64,000 bases of DNA. Origin: Piromyces finnis. Taxonomy: Eukaryota > Neocallimastigomycota > Neocallimastigomycetes > Neocallimastigales > Neocallimastigaceae. The stretch lies in NCBI GenBank assembly GCA_002104945.1, contig MCFH01000073.1:124001-188000 (forward strand), in the 5' to 3' direction. A model generated the notes under the pieces. The model saw only the letters and a list, made by a program, of their open reading frames with translations, did no database searches and was not told the origin of the DNA. This document shows positions 38,148 through 47,971 of this stretch, in pieces (the stretch's first letter is position 1; each line of letters starts with the position of its first letter). A program made the translations under genes and the position numbers.

Positions 38148-40780
38148 ATGAAAAGCTACAAATTTATTAGTGCATTATTATTAGCGGCTAATGCATACGC
38201 TAAAGGTTAGTCACTATTATTGAAAAATAAAAAAAACTCCAAGTCATAGTTTTTTTGAATTCTTCATTAATAATAAATAATATTAATTTAAACCTCCCCA
38301 CATTTTCCTTTTTTTTTTTTTACTCAATAATATAAATAATAGTAACTTTTAAGGTTGTTGCTGTTTCTGGTACTCCTTCTGTTGTTATTAACAACAAATC
38401 TTACAGTATGAAACTTGAACAATATCCGGTATATTCTGTAACTCTTAATGATGTTAATGCTCCAGTAAAGTATAATTATGCTTTAGGTTCAGAAAAAGAA
38501 TCCTTTACCCGTTCTCTTCCTGCTGGATCAGAAAGTACTTTAAACGAATTCTTTAATAGAAGTGTAACCACTTTAAAACATCCACTTTTACCACAAGCTT
38601 TTCCAACTTTCTCTACTCTTAAAAAGTCTAAGCTTTTTGATGGTACATTCTAATCCTAATCAATTATCTAAATATAATTAGTTTATTAAAAATAAATAAT
38701 ATAACAAAATTTAATTATCAATCATTTTATACTAATATTTCTAATTGGACTTTTTTTTAATATTATTATAGATACCAGTGTTGGTACTTTCCTTATTGAA
38801 GGTAGTAGTAGTGATATTAAAAAGTTACACAATAATCCAAATGGTGATACTAAATACAATGTAAAAATTACTTTTGTCACGTAAGAATTGATTTTTTTTT
38901 TTTATGATGATGATGATGATTAAAATTTTTTAGCGTTTTTGATAATGCGAATGATAGTGAATCCTAATATATATTTATTTTTATTTACTTTTTTTTTTTT
39001 CAATTAGTCCTTATAATATTAAGGTCTTTAACAACGGTCAAATTAAGATTAGTGGTCAATCTGTAAGTTTTTTCTTTTATTATTATTATTCTATCCTCTT
39101 GATCTCTTGATAGATAAAATAAAATTTAAGAAAAGTTTGATGTTTTATTAATTTTTTATTCATTCTATTTTTAAATATATATAAATATATAAATATATAT
39201 ATGATTGAAATAATCTTTATTACCCCTCCCATATAATCTCTCTATTATAGACCAAATATAATAAAAAACTTAGTTACAAGATCTCTGGTCTTAAAACTAG
39301 TGATAATAAAGAATTATTTGGTCGTTCTGCTGTAAAGTTAAGAGCTGAATATATTGATCCATCCTTTATGAGAGAAAAGACTTATTTTGATATGTTAAAT
39401 GCTATTGGTGTTCCATCTTCTCAATCAAGACATGTTCGTGTCTTTATTAATAAACAACCTATTGGTTTATTCCTTATGACCGATGATTTCTCCAACAAAC
39501 ATTTCTTAAAAAGTGTTTTCAATAATGGTGAAAAATTCACTGTAGATAATGCTATTTTCAAGGTCGATTCTAACGGTAATTTAAGTTACAAGAAATCTAA
39601 AGATAATCTTGGTCCATACTCTTACGAAGGTGATGATGAAAAAGCAAACAAAAAGGAAATGCTTAATAAAATTTTAGTTCCATTTATGAAAGATGTTGAT
39701 AGTTATCCATCTACTAAAAAGTTAAATCTTGATATTCAAGCTTTCTTAAGAACTATGGCTTTAGAATTCCTTGGTTACGGTACCGATAACTATTGGATGG
39801 TTCAAGGTAATTACTTTATTTTTAAAAATATGGCTAAAAACATGTGGTATTTCATTGATAGTGATTTCGATATGACTTTTGGCCATGGTTCACCAGATAA
39901 GTGTCTTAAGACCACCCTTGATAATTACGTTTTAGTAAAGAATAATGGTAGTTCTAGACCACTTATTGATAATATTAGAAGTGTCTCTTCCAATAACACC
40001 TATTTAAAGAATGCTGTCAAAACTATCATTGAAACTGTATTTAATGTTAATATTGCTGGTCCACGTATTGATTCTTTTGCTAAATTAATTAAGGAAGATG
40101 CTCTCTGGGACTTTGGTTTAAAGAGAATGAGTACTTATACCGGTGGTACTGTTAAGGAAAAGAAATACAGTAAATCTGATTTTGAAAGAGAAATTGGTAA
40201 TACTGGTACTTCTTACCCTTACCCAATTAAAAGATGGATTACTCTCAGAAGTCAAAATGTTGCTTCTCAATTCAACATGTCTATTCCTTCAAAGGCTCCA
40301 AGTAATGCTAAATACTTTGAACCAGAATACGAAACAAAATCCAAGAAGGAATATAATCCATCTGATACTATCGTTGCTACTACCGCTACTTCTGTCGCCC
40401 CAGCTGAACCAACTTCTGATCTTCCAATATCTAAAGATAGATGTGGTCCAGGTGTTGCTGTTTGTGCTTCCGGTTACTGTTGTAGTAAATACGGTTGGTG
40501 TGGTACCACTTCTGATCACTGTGGTACCGGTTGTCAAAGTGAATTTGGTAAATGTTCTGGAAATGCTGCTACCACCACTAAAAAGACTACTACCACTGTT
40601 AAAAAGACCACTACTAAAAAGACCACTACTAAGGCTTCCCTTCCAACTTCAAGAGATGAATGTGGTTCTGGTGTAGCTGTTTGTGCTTCTGGTTATTGTT
40701 GTAGTAAATATGGTTGGTGTGGTAAAACCAAGGATCATTGTAGTACTGGTTGTCAAAAGGCTTTTGGTGAATGCTGGTAA
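38148..40780 (+). CDS. Secreted CotH-kinase-domain protein with two CBM18 modules (CotH gene 2)
   Basis: Five exons by eye: 38148-38205, 38343-38642, 38772-38880, 39008-39062 and 39251-40780, giving 683 residues. Exons 3 and 4 have exactly the same lengths (109 and 55 nt) as in CotH gene 1, showing tandem duplication. A signal peptide (about 1-18) precedes the same [13 protein letters not shown] start and CotH kinase body, with [13 protein letters not shown] at about 375-387 and SRPLIDNI nearby. The tail differs: two eight-cysteine hevein-type modules (about 572-609 and 645-682) are joined by a Thr/Lys-rich linker built from TTTKK units. The last module is nearly identical to that of gene 1, while the first is more divergent. 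Secretion and chitin binding are well supported. Kinase activity is inferred from family membership. Confidence 0.9.
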
Positions 40781-40971
40781 ATATAAATCTAAAAGATGGG
40801 CTATTTTAATCTTGTGAAAAAAAAAGTGAACCAATAATACCGATTATTGTTCTTTTTTCTTTATCATGATTTAATAGTTTATTTTTTTTTAAAAAAAAAA
40901 AGAATTAACAAATGGAATTCTTTTTTTTTTTTTTTTTTACAAAATTTTGAATCTATATTCTATATTTTTTA

Positions 40972-41005
<34 letters not shown>

Positions 41006-41462
41006 AATAGTATCAAATTTTTGGTTTTATCATTAAAAAAAAAAAAAAACATTATTAAAAAAAAAACAATCTACATATATGTATATATGTAACTATATAA
41101 TAACACAAAGCTATTATGATATATTTTATGAAAAAAAAAAAAAACATTATAATAATCATTACATAAATATATATATATATAAATGAAACAATAAAATGAA
41201 ACAATAACACCAATTATTTTATTAAATAATTTTTTTAAAAAAAAAAGAAACAATAATAAAAAAAGAATAAATACAAATAATATTATTTATAAAATTAATT
41301 CTAATAAAGAGTAATAATATCAAGTAATTTTGGTAGATATTACATATGTGTTTTTTTCATACATTATCATTATATTAAATTTTTTTAGAAAAAGCTCGTA
41401 ATCAACTGCTAAAAAATTAAAAGTAAAGAAAAGCGGTATTATCTTTGTTGAATGAATATATA
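40781..41462. other. Spacer between CotH gene 2 and LINE copy 2
   Basis: A/T homopolymer-rich 3' flank, including A runs at 40977-41003 and 41035-41049. No coding or RNA gene was recognised. Confidence 0.6.
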
Positions 41463-41474
41463 AATAATGTATTC
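41463..41474. repeat. Target-site duplication, 5' side of LINE copy 2
   Basis: AATAATGTATTC, repeated at 47161-47172 directly after the poly(A) tail. It defines the insertion at 41475-47160. Confidence 0.85.
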
Positions 41475-41718
41475 CCTCTTGGGAACGTGCCTTCATTTAT
41501 TTAATAAATGTAGTTTCTCAAGGGGGTCTACTCATGCTCATGGTACTGAGAGAGTAGAAAGAATTAAATCCAAGTATTGCGCAATGGATGCTTGGTGCCC
41601 TCTTAGGAACGTGCCTTCATTTATTTAATAATGGAGTTTATCAAGGGGGTCTACTCATGCTCATGGTACTGAGAGAGTAGAAAGAATTAAATCCAAGCAT
41701 TGCGCAATGGATGCTTGG
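41475..41718 (+). repeat. Tandem 5' monomers of LINE copy 2 with conserved hairpins
   Basis: Monomer 1 is 41475-41597 and monomer 2 begins at 41598. In monomer 1, CCCTCTTG (41475-41482) can pair with CAAGGGGG (41519-41526). An inner CATTTATT/AATAAATG pair lies between them, a hairpin spans 41528-41557 around the loop TGGTAC, and a closing hairpin CCAAG...CTTGG encloses ATTGCGCAAT (41570-41595). Monomer 2 repeats these elements. A third short copy of the CTCA-TGGTAC-TGAG hairpin sits at 41750-41765. Internal promoter or structured-RNA roles are inferred. Confidence 0.8.
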
Positions 41719-42361
41719 TTAGTCTTTAAGGGAAAATTATTAGGACTAAGCTCATGGTACTGAGCGATTAAAAAACATTTTATTCATCGAATTGAGTATT
41801 TGATGAATAAGTTGAATGTTTGATATTCAGGTAAGTTTGTATAGTATTTAATTAGAAGAGTAATACATTTTGTTGCTGTATTTTTTCTTTTATTCATGTA
41901 TTCATGTAGTACTACTCTTCTCTTGTAAGAATCCAATGTAGTCAACTTTAGCATTTGCATTGTATTTTTATATTCATGTAGCTATTGTTGTATTGTTTCT
42001 TGTAAGAGACTGATTCACTCTACATCATGTAAAAATACTATTCACAAGCTTTCTGGTGTCGACATTCTTGATTCAAATTTTTTACCAATTTAAATATTTA
42101 ATGAAAAGTAAAGTCAAACAATTTTAGTGTCAAAAAGCGAATCGAATTTACTAACAACAAACCAAAACTAGAATTTTTAAAGAAAATTTACAACTAGAAT
42201 TCAAAAAAAGAAACTTTAAACAAAGCATCGTAACAATTTTTGTTCTATCCAGTACTTTTAAGAAGAGAGAGAGAGACAGATTTTTTTCCATATACGTTAT
42301 ATTTGTAATTTTTATTAGTATTTATTTTATATTCAATATTTTTTAATTAGAATTTATTATC

Positions 42362-45300
42362 ATGTCAGTCCTTTATATTAAAGATAAGAATTATATCAGA
42401 CGTGGTACCCGGTCTTATGGTATCCCCTTAGATGATATTCGCTCCTTCTTTATCCGTGGTATTCGATCATGGTCAGTAAATATGCTATGGGAAAAACTCG
42501 AGGTTATTCTAGAAGATAAATTTAATTCAGTTATTAGTGTTAAATATTTTCAGACTTTCAATGATCACTTTTTCTTAGTCAAGGTTCATGGTTCATCGAA
42601 AGATTGTATTAAAATCTTACACATGTTAAAGAAGAAACTTTCAGTTACCTCAATTTCCTTTTCAGCTCGTAGTAGAAGGAATCACAAATACACTTTTTCC
42701 ACTCTCAAACGTAAAATTTTAGTTTCTAATAAACATCAACATTCTATTCAACAATCATTTCAACAATCAGTTCAACAATCTCATCAACAATCCGATCTTC
42801 AACTAGATCTTCAACAAGATCTTCAACAAGTTTCCAATCATGAAAATATTCCAGATCTACAGCAAACACAATTTCAATCTCAACATTCAACAATTAATTC
42901 TAATAGCTCTATCAACTCTGATAACAGTTCAATAGTTGATAGTTCTTCAGTTTCACAGCCATCTAGTAATAGTTCTACTTATTCCTCTGATGCATCATCC
43001 ATTAATAACGATGACTTTAATAATAATAATAATAGCAACGATTCTTCCTCATCCAACAAGCCTGATAACTTTTCTTTTTGTCTTAGTTGGAACACCAATG
43101 GGTGGAATCACGAAAAGAGAGATAGTATTAGCTATTTCACAGCTATTTTCAAACCATTATTTTTATGTTTCCAAGAAACTGGTAATGGTTCTGGATCGAA
43201 TACAGATTATCCTTGTCGTGTTACTTTGCGAAACTATAGACACTTTTTCAAGAAAGCTGACGAATCAGTTCCGGGAATGAGAGGTTTATATTTAGGTTTT
43301 CACAATTCATGTCAAGCCTCACTTGAAAACTTCTCTGGAAAGTATATTATTTCTATTTATACTTTTAGTCTCTGGAATAGATTCAAATGCTCGATTGGTA
43401 ATGTTTATATGCCTCATAGTCATCACAACATCTATGTTGATCATGCAAAGTTAGAAGTTCGCTTGTGGTTACAAACTCATTCATCCCATCCATCGATTCT
43501 TGTTGGTGATTTTAATATGTCTAAAGTAAAATTATCCAACTGGTTATCAACTAATGGATTAGGAGATTGGGAAATTCTTCCGCTTAGAGGGTCTACTATC
43601 TCTTGGACTCGAGGTGATCAATCTTCCGACATTGACCATGCTCTTATCAATTCGAAGATGAAAGATCTTATTCACTCAGGATCATTTATAAATAATTTTT
43701 ATCCTGTATCAGACCATAAGCCACTTCTTATTAATGGTAAAATTATTCCTATGGAAGATTTTTCTAATGACTTTAATGTTCCTAAGAAAATTCTGAAATG
43801 GAATAGATTAAAATGTATTGAGGAAAAGGAATCTATTCTCAGTCATAATAAATTCCAAATACTTTCAGCAAAATCCAGCGATCCTAATGTTTCTACAGAT
43901 GAACTTTCCAAAGAGTTTACTTCAACTGCTTTTTCAATTGCAGACGAGCTCAGTATTACCTCAGCAAATAATGTTATAAAGTCTTCATTTCATATTTCAC
44001 AACAAATTTTTAATCTTCAAAAAATCAAAATGAAGTTGTATAAGAGATTTAAAAAAGAAAGAATTTATGATATAGATGAATTTATTAAAAGAATTAAAAT
44101 CTACCGTAAACTCATTGATTACATCCACAAAAGATGTAATGAATTTAGGAAGCAAGAATATCTTCATTGGATTAAAACAGGATGTGAGTATATGAAGAGT
44201 CATAATCCTAAGAAGGCCTGGAAATGGATCAAGAAAACTGCAAAAATTGGAAAAGATTCTTTCTTTATTGCTCAACCAATTAAAAATAAAAATGGAGAAT
44301 TAGTTGTTGCTACAGAAGAACAACTAGATGTGTGGCATGATCATTTCGAAAATCTTGCATCAGACCCAAATGGTGTAAGTCTTGATTTGGAGCATTGGTA
44401 TGAAGAACCAACGAATAAACGTTTTTCACTTCCTATGCTTGATGAGTGGGATATCAACCAAGATATTAGTATTGATGAAGTCAAGTCAGCTATCCTCACT
44501 ACTCCAAATTATAAAGCATCAGGTCCGGATGGTATTCCAATTGAATTTTACAAAGCATTAGTTCCATCAAGTAATGATTCTAATAATGCTACAGATAATA
44601 ATTCTTCTGGTAATACTACTTCAGATAATGATGCTCATGGTTTAAATTTTATTCTTAAATTATTCAACCGTATTTGGGATGGAGATTTCCCCAACTCATG
44701 GAATGAATCCAGTATTGTTTCTATTCCTAAGAAGGGAGATTTGACAGATTGTGATAACTATCGAGGTATATCACTTATCAATAATGGTATTAAGTTGATT
44801 TCCAAAATTGTCACCACTAGAATCTCAGAATATGGTCTAAAGAATAATTTCATTAGACCTGAACAATTTGGTTTTCGAAAAAAGGAAGAAAGTATTAGTC
44901 TTTTCATTTCAATCCAAGAAATATGCCGTAGACGTCAATTAGATAATACAGAGACATATTTGGCCTTTTTAGATCTCAGGAAAGCATACGATTCAGTCCC
45001 AATCGGTAATATTCTCCATAAATTAGATTGTTTAGGAATCCGAGGTAAGAGTCTACAATTTATCAAAAATTTATATTTAACATCTAAGGCTAATGTCAAA
45101 TTAGATGGACAATTCTCGAAATCTTTTGATGTGAAGAAAGGAGTCCGTCAAGGATGCCCTCTTTCTCCTATTCTCTTTAATCTCTTTATTAATGATATAT
45201 TTAGAGAGTGCGAAGATCTAGGAGTCAGTTTAGGTGACACTCGATGCTGTGGTGGACTTTTTGCAGATGATATAGTTATTTGTGCTCCAACAAGAGGATG

Positions 45301-46885
45301 CTTAAAAAAGATGCTTAGAAGAGTTAATGAATGGGCACTGTATAATGAAATGGAATTTGGTATCCAGAAATGTTCAACGATGGTGATTCGTCCTGAATCA
45401 ATAGAAAATCAGAACAAGAGAGATCCAACATTTTACTTAGCAGGACAACCCATTCCAACTACTGATTGCTATACTTATCTTGGTGTTCCATTTGATAAGA
45501 ATCTGTCCCTTAAACCAGTAATTAAAGCTCTTAATAACAAGGTTTTGAAAGGACTTTTCTCAGTCAGTAAATTCTTAAGAAATCCTAATATTCCTATTCC
45601 TTTCAAAAAACTAGTACTTAACTCACAAGTAATCAGCAGAGTTTCATACTTTGCACCATTACTTGGATCCAACAAAGCTAGGTCTAGAATTGCTCAGAAG
45701 CATGTTAACAAAGGAATACGATGGGTTGCCGGAGTTCATAAAGCTGTATCGTTTATATCTTTATACTCTATCTCAAAAGATTTGAATATTCCTCCATTGT
45801 CAGCCAAATGTGCGTTAGCTCAGGTTAGATGTTTTAACAAATGGAAAAACTCAAATTGTATTATCTCACACCTTGTCAATTACATTCCTAAATTTAGAAA
45901 ATACACGTGGTGCAAATCAAGTAGGACACTTGATAAAAAACTAAAGAAACATGGAGATGTTAAAGCAGTTAAAAACTTTTATTGGAAAGATCTCAAAGGG
46001 AATTCAATCAAAGCGCAATATTATGATGATAATAAATTTATTGAAACTAAAGATTTTATTAAATTATGTTATGAATACCCAGAGTTTGCCTATGGCTTCT
46101 ACTGGCTATTGAAAGCAAGAAGCGGATACAAGTTGGATGCTAGAGTTGCCAAAGCTGCCAAATTTGTTGATCCAGTTTGTCCTAACTACTGTCCATGTTG
46201 CAAGTGTGGTGTTCAAAGTATTAAACATTGGTTATTAGATTGTCCAACATTTAGAGATATCCGTATTAAACATTATGATTCCATAGTTCAGCTATTAAAT
46301 TTTTTCAGTCAACGTAATTCCAATAGTCCTATCAATAATAATGAAATTGATAATATCAGTAGAGATAGTAATAACATTAATAGTAATAGTAACAATAGTA
46401 GTAATAACAATAGTAATAGTAACAATAGTAATAGTAACAATAGTAATAATAACAATAATAGAAATAATAATATTAGTAATGATAGCAATAGTGAAGATAA
46501 TAATTCTAATTTAGATAGTAATTTAGTTAATGATAGTAATAGTTCTAATAATCCGGTGAATATTAATGTGTATGATTATTCTAGTGTGTACAGTAAAATA
46601 TTTAAATTCCTTCTTGGGGGAAGAAGTTTTAACAATATTAATTACAATTCAAGGGAATGGAAAGAACTTTGTAAGCGTCAGATTCAATCTGATACTAACG
46701 AAGGAACACCATTCTTGACGGTAACCGCGGAACTTCTAACCAAAATCATGCCTTTTGCTATTGGCCAGCAATGGACAATGTTCAAAAGGTTTGAAGCAAC
46801 ATCCAAGAGCGTCAATGCTGAAGAAACAGTAAGACAGGCCAGGAGGGCCAGCGCAACCAATGGAGATCATAATTTTGTTCCATGA
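42362..46885 (+). CDS. LINE polyprotein, copy 2: endonuclease, reverse transcriptase, zinc knuckle
   Basis: 1507 residues with the same domain order as the copy 1 protein. The catalytic endonuclease motifs (VGDFNMS, SDHKPL) and reverse transcriptase FADD are intact. About a dozen substitutions outside the Asn-rich tract distinguish the two, for example D to V in the knuckle loop and K to R just after INDIF. One QQDL repeat is changed to QLDL. The Asn/Ser tract differs in composition although overall length is unchanged. The start ATG is the first in the frame and follows an AATTTATTATC leader conserved in copies 1 and 4. Confidence 0.95.
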   Translation: MSVLYIKDKNYIRRGTRSYGIPLDDIRSFFIRGIRSWSVNMLWEKLEVILEDKFNSVISVKYFQTFNDHFFLVKVHGSSKDCIKILHMLKKKLSVTSISFSARSRRNHKYTFSTLKRKILVSNKHQHSIQQSFQQSVQQSHQQSDLQLDLQQDLQQVSNHENIPDLQQTQFQSQHSTINSNSSINSDNSSIVDSSSVSQPSSNSSTYSSDASSINNDDFNNNNNSNDSSSSNKPDNFSFCLSWNTNGWNHEKRDSISYFTAIFKPLFLCFQETGNGSGSNTDYPCRVTLRNYRHFFKKADESVPGMRGLYLGFHNSCQASLENFSGKYIISIYTFSLWNRFKCSIGNVYMPHSHHNIYVDHAKLEVRLWLQTHSSHPSILVGDFNMSKVKLSNWLSTNGLGDWEILPLRGSTISWTRGDQSSDIDHALINSKMKDLIHSGSFINNFYPVSDHKPLLINGKIIPMEDFSNDFNVPKKILKWNRLKCIEEKESILSHNKFQILSAKSSDPNVSTDELSKEFTSTAFSIADELSITSANNVIKSSFHISQQIFNLQKIKMKLYKRFKKERIYDIDEFIKRIKIYRKLIDYIHKRCNEFRKQEYLHWIKTGCEYMKSHNPKKAWKWIKKTAKIGKDSFFIAQPIKNKNGELVVATEEQLDVWHDHFENLASDPNGVSLDLEHWYEEPTNKRFSLPMLDEWDINQDISIDEVKSAILTTPNYKASGPDGIPIEFYKALVPSSNDSNNATDNNSSGNTTSDNDAHGLNFILKLFNRIWDGDFPNSWNESSIVSIPKKGDLTDCDNYRGISLINNGIKLISKIVTTRISEYGLKNNFIRPEQFGFRKKEESISLFISIQEICRRRQLDNTETYLAFLDLRKAYDSVPIGNILHKLDCLGIRGKSLQFIKNLYLTSKANVKLDGQFSKSFDVKKGVRQGCPLSPILFNLFINDIFRECEDLGVSLGDTRCCGGLFADDIVICAPTRGCLKKMLRRVNEWALYNEMEFGIQKCSTMVIRPESIENQNKRDPTFYLAGQPIPTTDCYTYLGVPFDKNLSLKPVIKALNNKVLKGLFSVSKFLRNPNIPIPFKKLVLNSQVISRVSYFAPLLGSNKARSRIAQKHVNKGIRWVAGVHKAVSFISLYSISKDLNIPPLSAKCALAQVRCFNKWKNSNCIISHLVNYIPKFRKYTWCKSSRTLDKKLKKHGDVKAVKNFYWKDLKGNSIKAQYYDDNKFIETKDFIKLCYEYPEFAYGFYWLLKARSGYKLDARVAKAAKFVDPVCPNYCPCCKCGVQSIKHWLLDCPTFRDIRIKHYDSIVQLLNFFSQRNSNSPINNNEIDNISRDSNNINSNSNNSSNNNSNSNNSNSNNSNNNNNRNNNISNDSNSEDNNSNLDSNLVNDSNSSNNPVNINVYDYSSVYSKIFKFLLGGRSFNNINYNSREWKELCKRQIQSDTNEGTPFLTVTAELLTKIMPFAIGQQWTMFKRFEATSKSVNAEETVRQARRASATNGDHNFVP

Positions 46886-47120
46886 CAAAATTTTGATCTT
46901 TGGCTCGGTGTCCCATTGGAAGTCAAATACAATTATTATACTTTAGTATGATAGTGGCTTTCTTACTTTAATTAAAATTACTAGAATACATTATACCCAA
47001 TTTTTATTCATTTGTGTTTATTTAAACATATTTTTTTTATTTTTATTTTATTTTTTAATTTTTTATTACATGTATTATAATTTTAATTAAATTAATAATA
47101 AAGTTTAAAATATTTGATGC

Positions 47121-47160
<40 letters not shown>

Positions 47161-47164
<4 letters not shown>

Positions 47165-47172
47165 ATGTATTC
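47161..47172. repeat. Target-site duplication, 3' side of LINE copy 2
   Basis: AATAATGTATTC, matching 41463-41474. It follows directly on the A tail, and the first A residues are ambiguous with the tail. Confidence 0.85.
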
Positions 47173-47194
47173 ATTTTGGATATCTGGTATAAAT

Positions 47195-47925
47195 TAGTAA
47201 CAATAGTAATAGTAACAATAGTAATAGTAACAATAGTAATAGTAACAATATAATAATAACAATAATAGAAATAATAATATTAGTAATGATAGCAATAGTG
47301 AAGATAATAATTCTAATTTAGATAGTAATTTAGTTAATGATAGTAATAGTTCTAATAATACGGTGAATATTAATGTGTATGATTATTCTAGTGTGTGCAG
47401 TAAAATATTTAAATTCCTTCTTGGGGGAAGAAGTTTTAACAATATTAATTACAATTCAAGGGAATGGAAAGAACTTTGTAAGCGTCAGATTCAATCTGAT
47501 TCTAACGAAGGAACACCATTCTTGACGGTAACCGCGGAACTTCTAACCAAAATCATGCCTTTTGCTATTGGCCAGCAATGGTCAATGTTCAAAAGGTTTG
47601 AAGCAACATCCAAGAGCGTCAATGCTGAAGAAACAGTAAGACAGGCCAGGAGGGCCAGCGCAACCAATGGAGATCATAATTTTGTTCCATGACAAAATTT
47701 TGATCTTTGGCTCGGTGTCCCATTGGAAGTCAAATACAATTATTATACTTTAGTATGATAGTGGCTTTCTTACTTAATTAAAATTACTAGAATACATTAT
47801 ACCCAATTTTATTCATTTGTGTTTATTTAAACATATTTTTTTTATTTTTATTTTATTTTTAATTTTTTATTACATGTATTATAATTTTAATTAAATTAAT
47901 AATAAAGTTTAAAATATTTGATGCC

Positions 47926-47960
<35 letters not shown>
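47195..47960 (+). mobile_element. 5'-truncated LINE, copy 3
   Basis: This copy holds only the last part of the element: it begins inside the Asn-rich repeat (AGTAACAATAG words) and runs through the C-terminal domain, 3' UTR and A tail (about 47929-47960). Flanks ATCTGGTATAAAT (47182-47194) and ATCTGTATAAAT (47960-47971) match except for one G, a likely target-site duplication. 5' truncation is typical of incomplete LINE reverse transcription. Confidence 0.88.
47333..47692 (+). pseudogene. Truncated LINE polyprotein fragment (C-terminal domain only)
   Basis: The frame after the Asn-rich tract encodes the conserved C-terminal domain of about 110 residues (INVYDYSSVCSK... to GDHNFVP) and ends at the usual TGA. 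It has lost endonuclease, reverse transcriptase and zinc knuckle. A one-base loss in the AAT-rich stretch (around 47248) shifts the upstream part. It cannot retrotranspose by itself. Confidence 0.85.
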
Positions 47961-47964
<4 letters not shown>

Positions 47965-47971
47965 TATAAAT

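Larger units (their letters stand above)
41475..47160 (+). mobile_element. Full-length LINE, copy 2, intact
   Basis: The same family as copy 1, in plus orientation. It has a 12-bp target-site duplication (41463-41474 and 47161-47172), two 5' monomers, an ATG at 42362, an intact 1507-codon frame, a 3' UTR ending TTTGATGCGTT and an A tail (about 47123-47160). Only scattered substitutions and homopolymer-length changes separate it from copy 1. The two intact copies lie with 5' ends facing the CotH pair and are transcribed away from it. Confidence 0.95.

Noticed and set aside
41475-41720. CRISPR-like spaced repeats in the LINE 5' region
   Set aside because: The units are directly adjacent 124-bp monomers with no unique spacers, repeated at each LINE 5' end, in a eukaryotic genome.
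43997-44275. Antisense open frames inside LINE copies (also at 30365-30643 and 50494-50772)
   Set aside because: They are mirror frames of the well-supported LINE polyprotein and have no independent motif.
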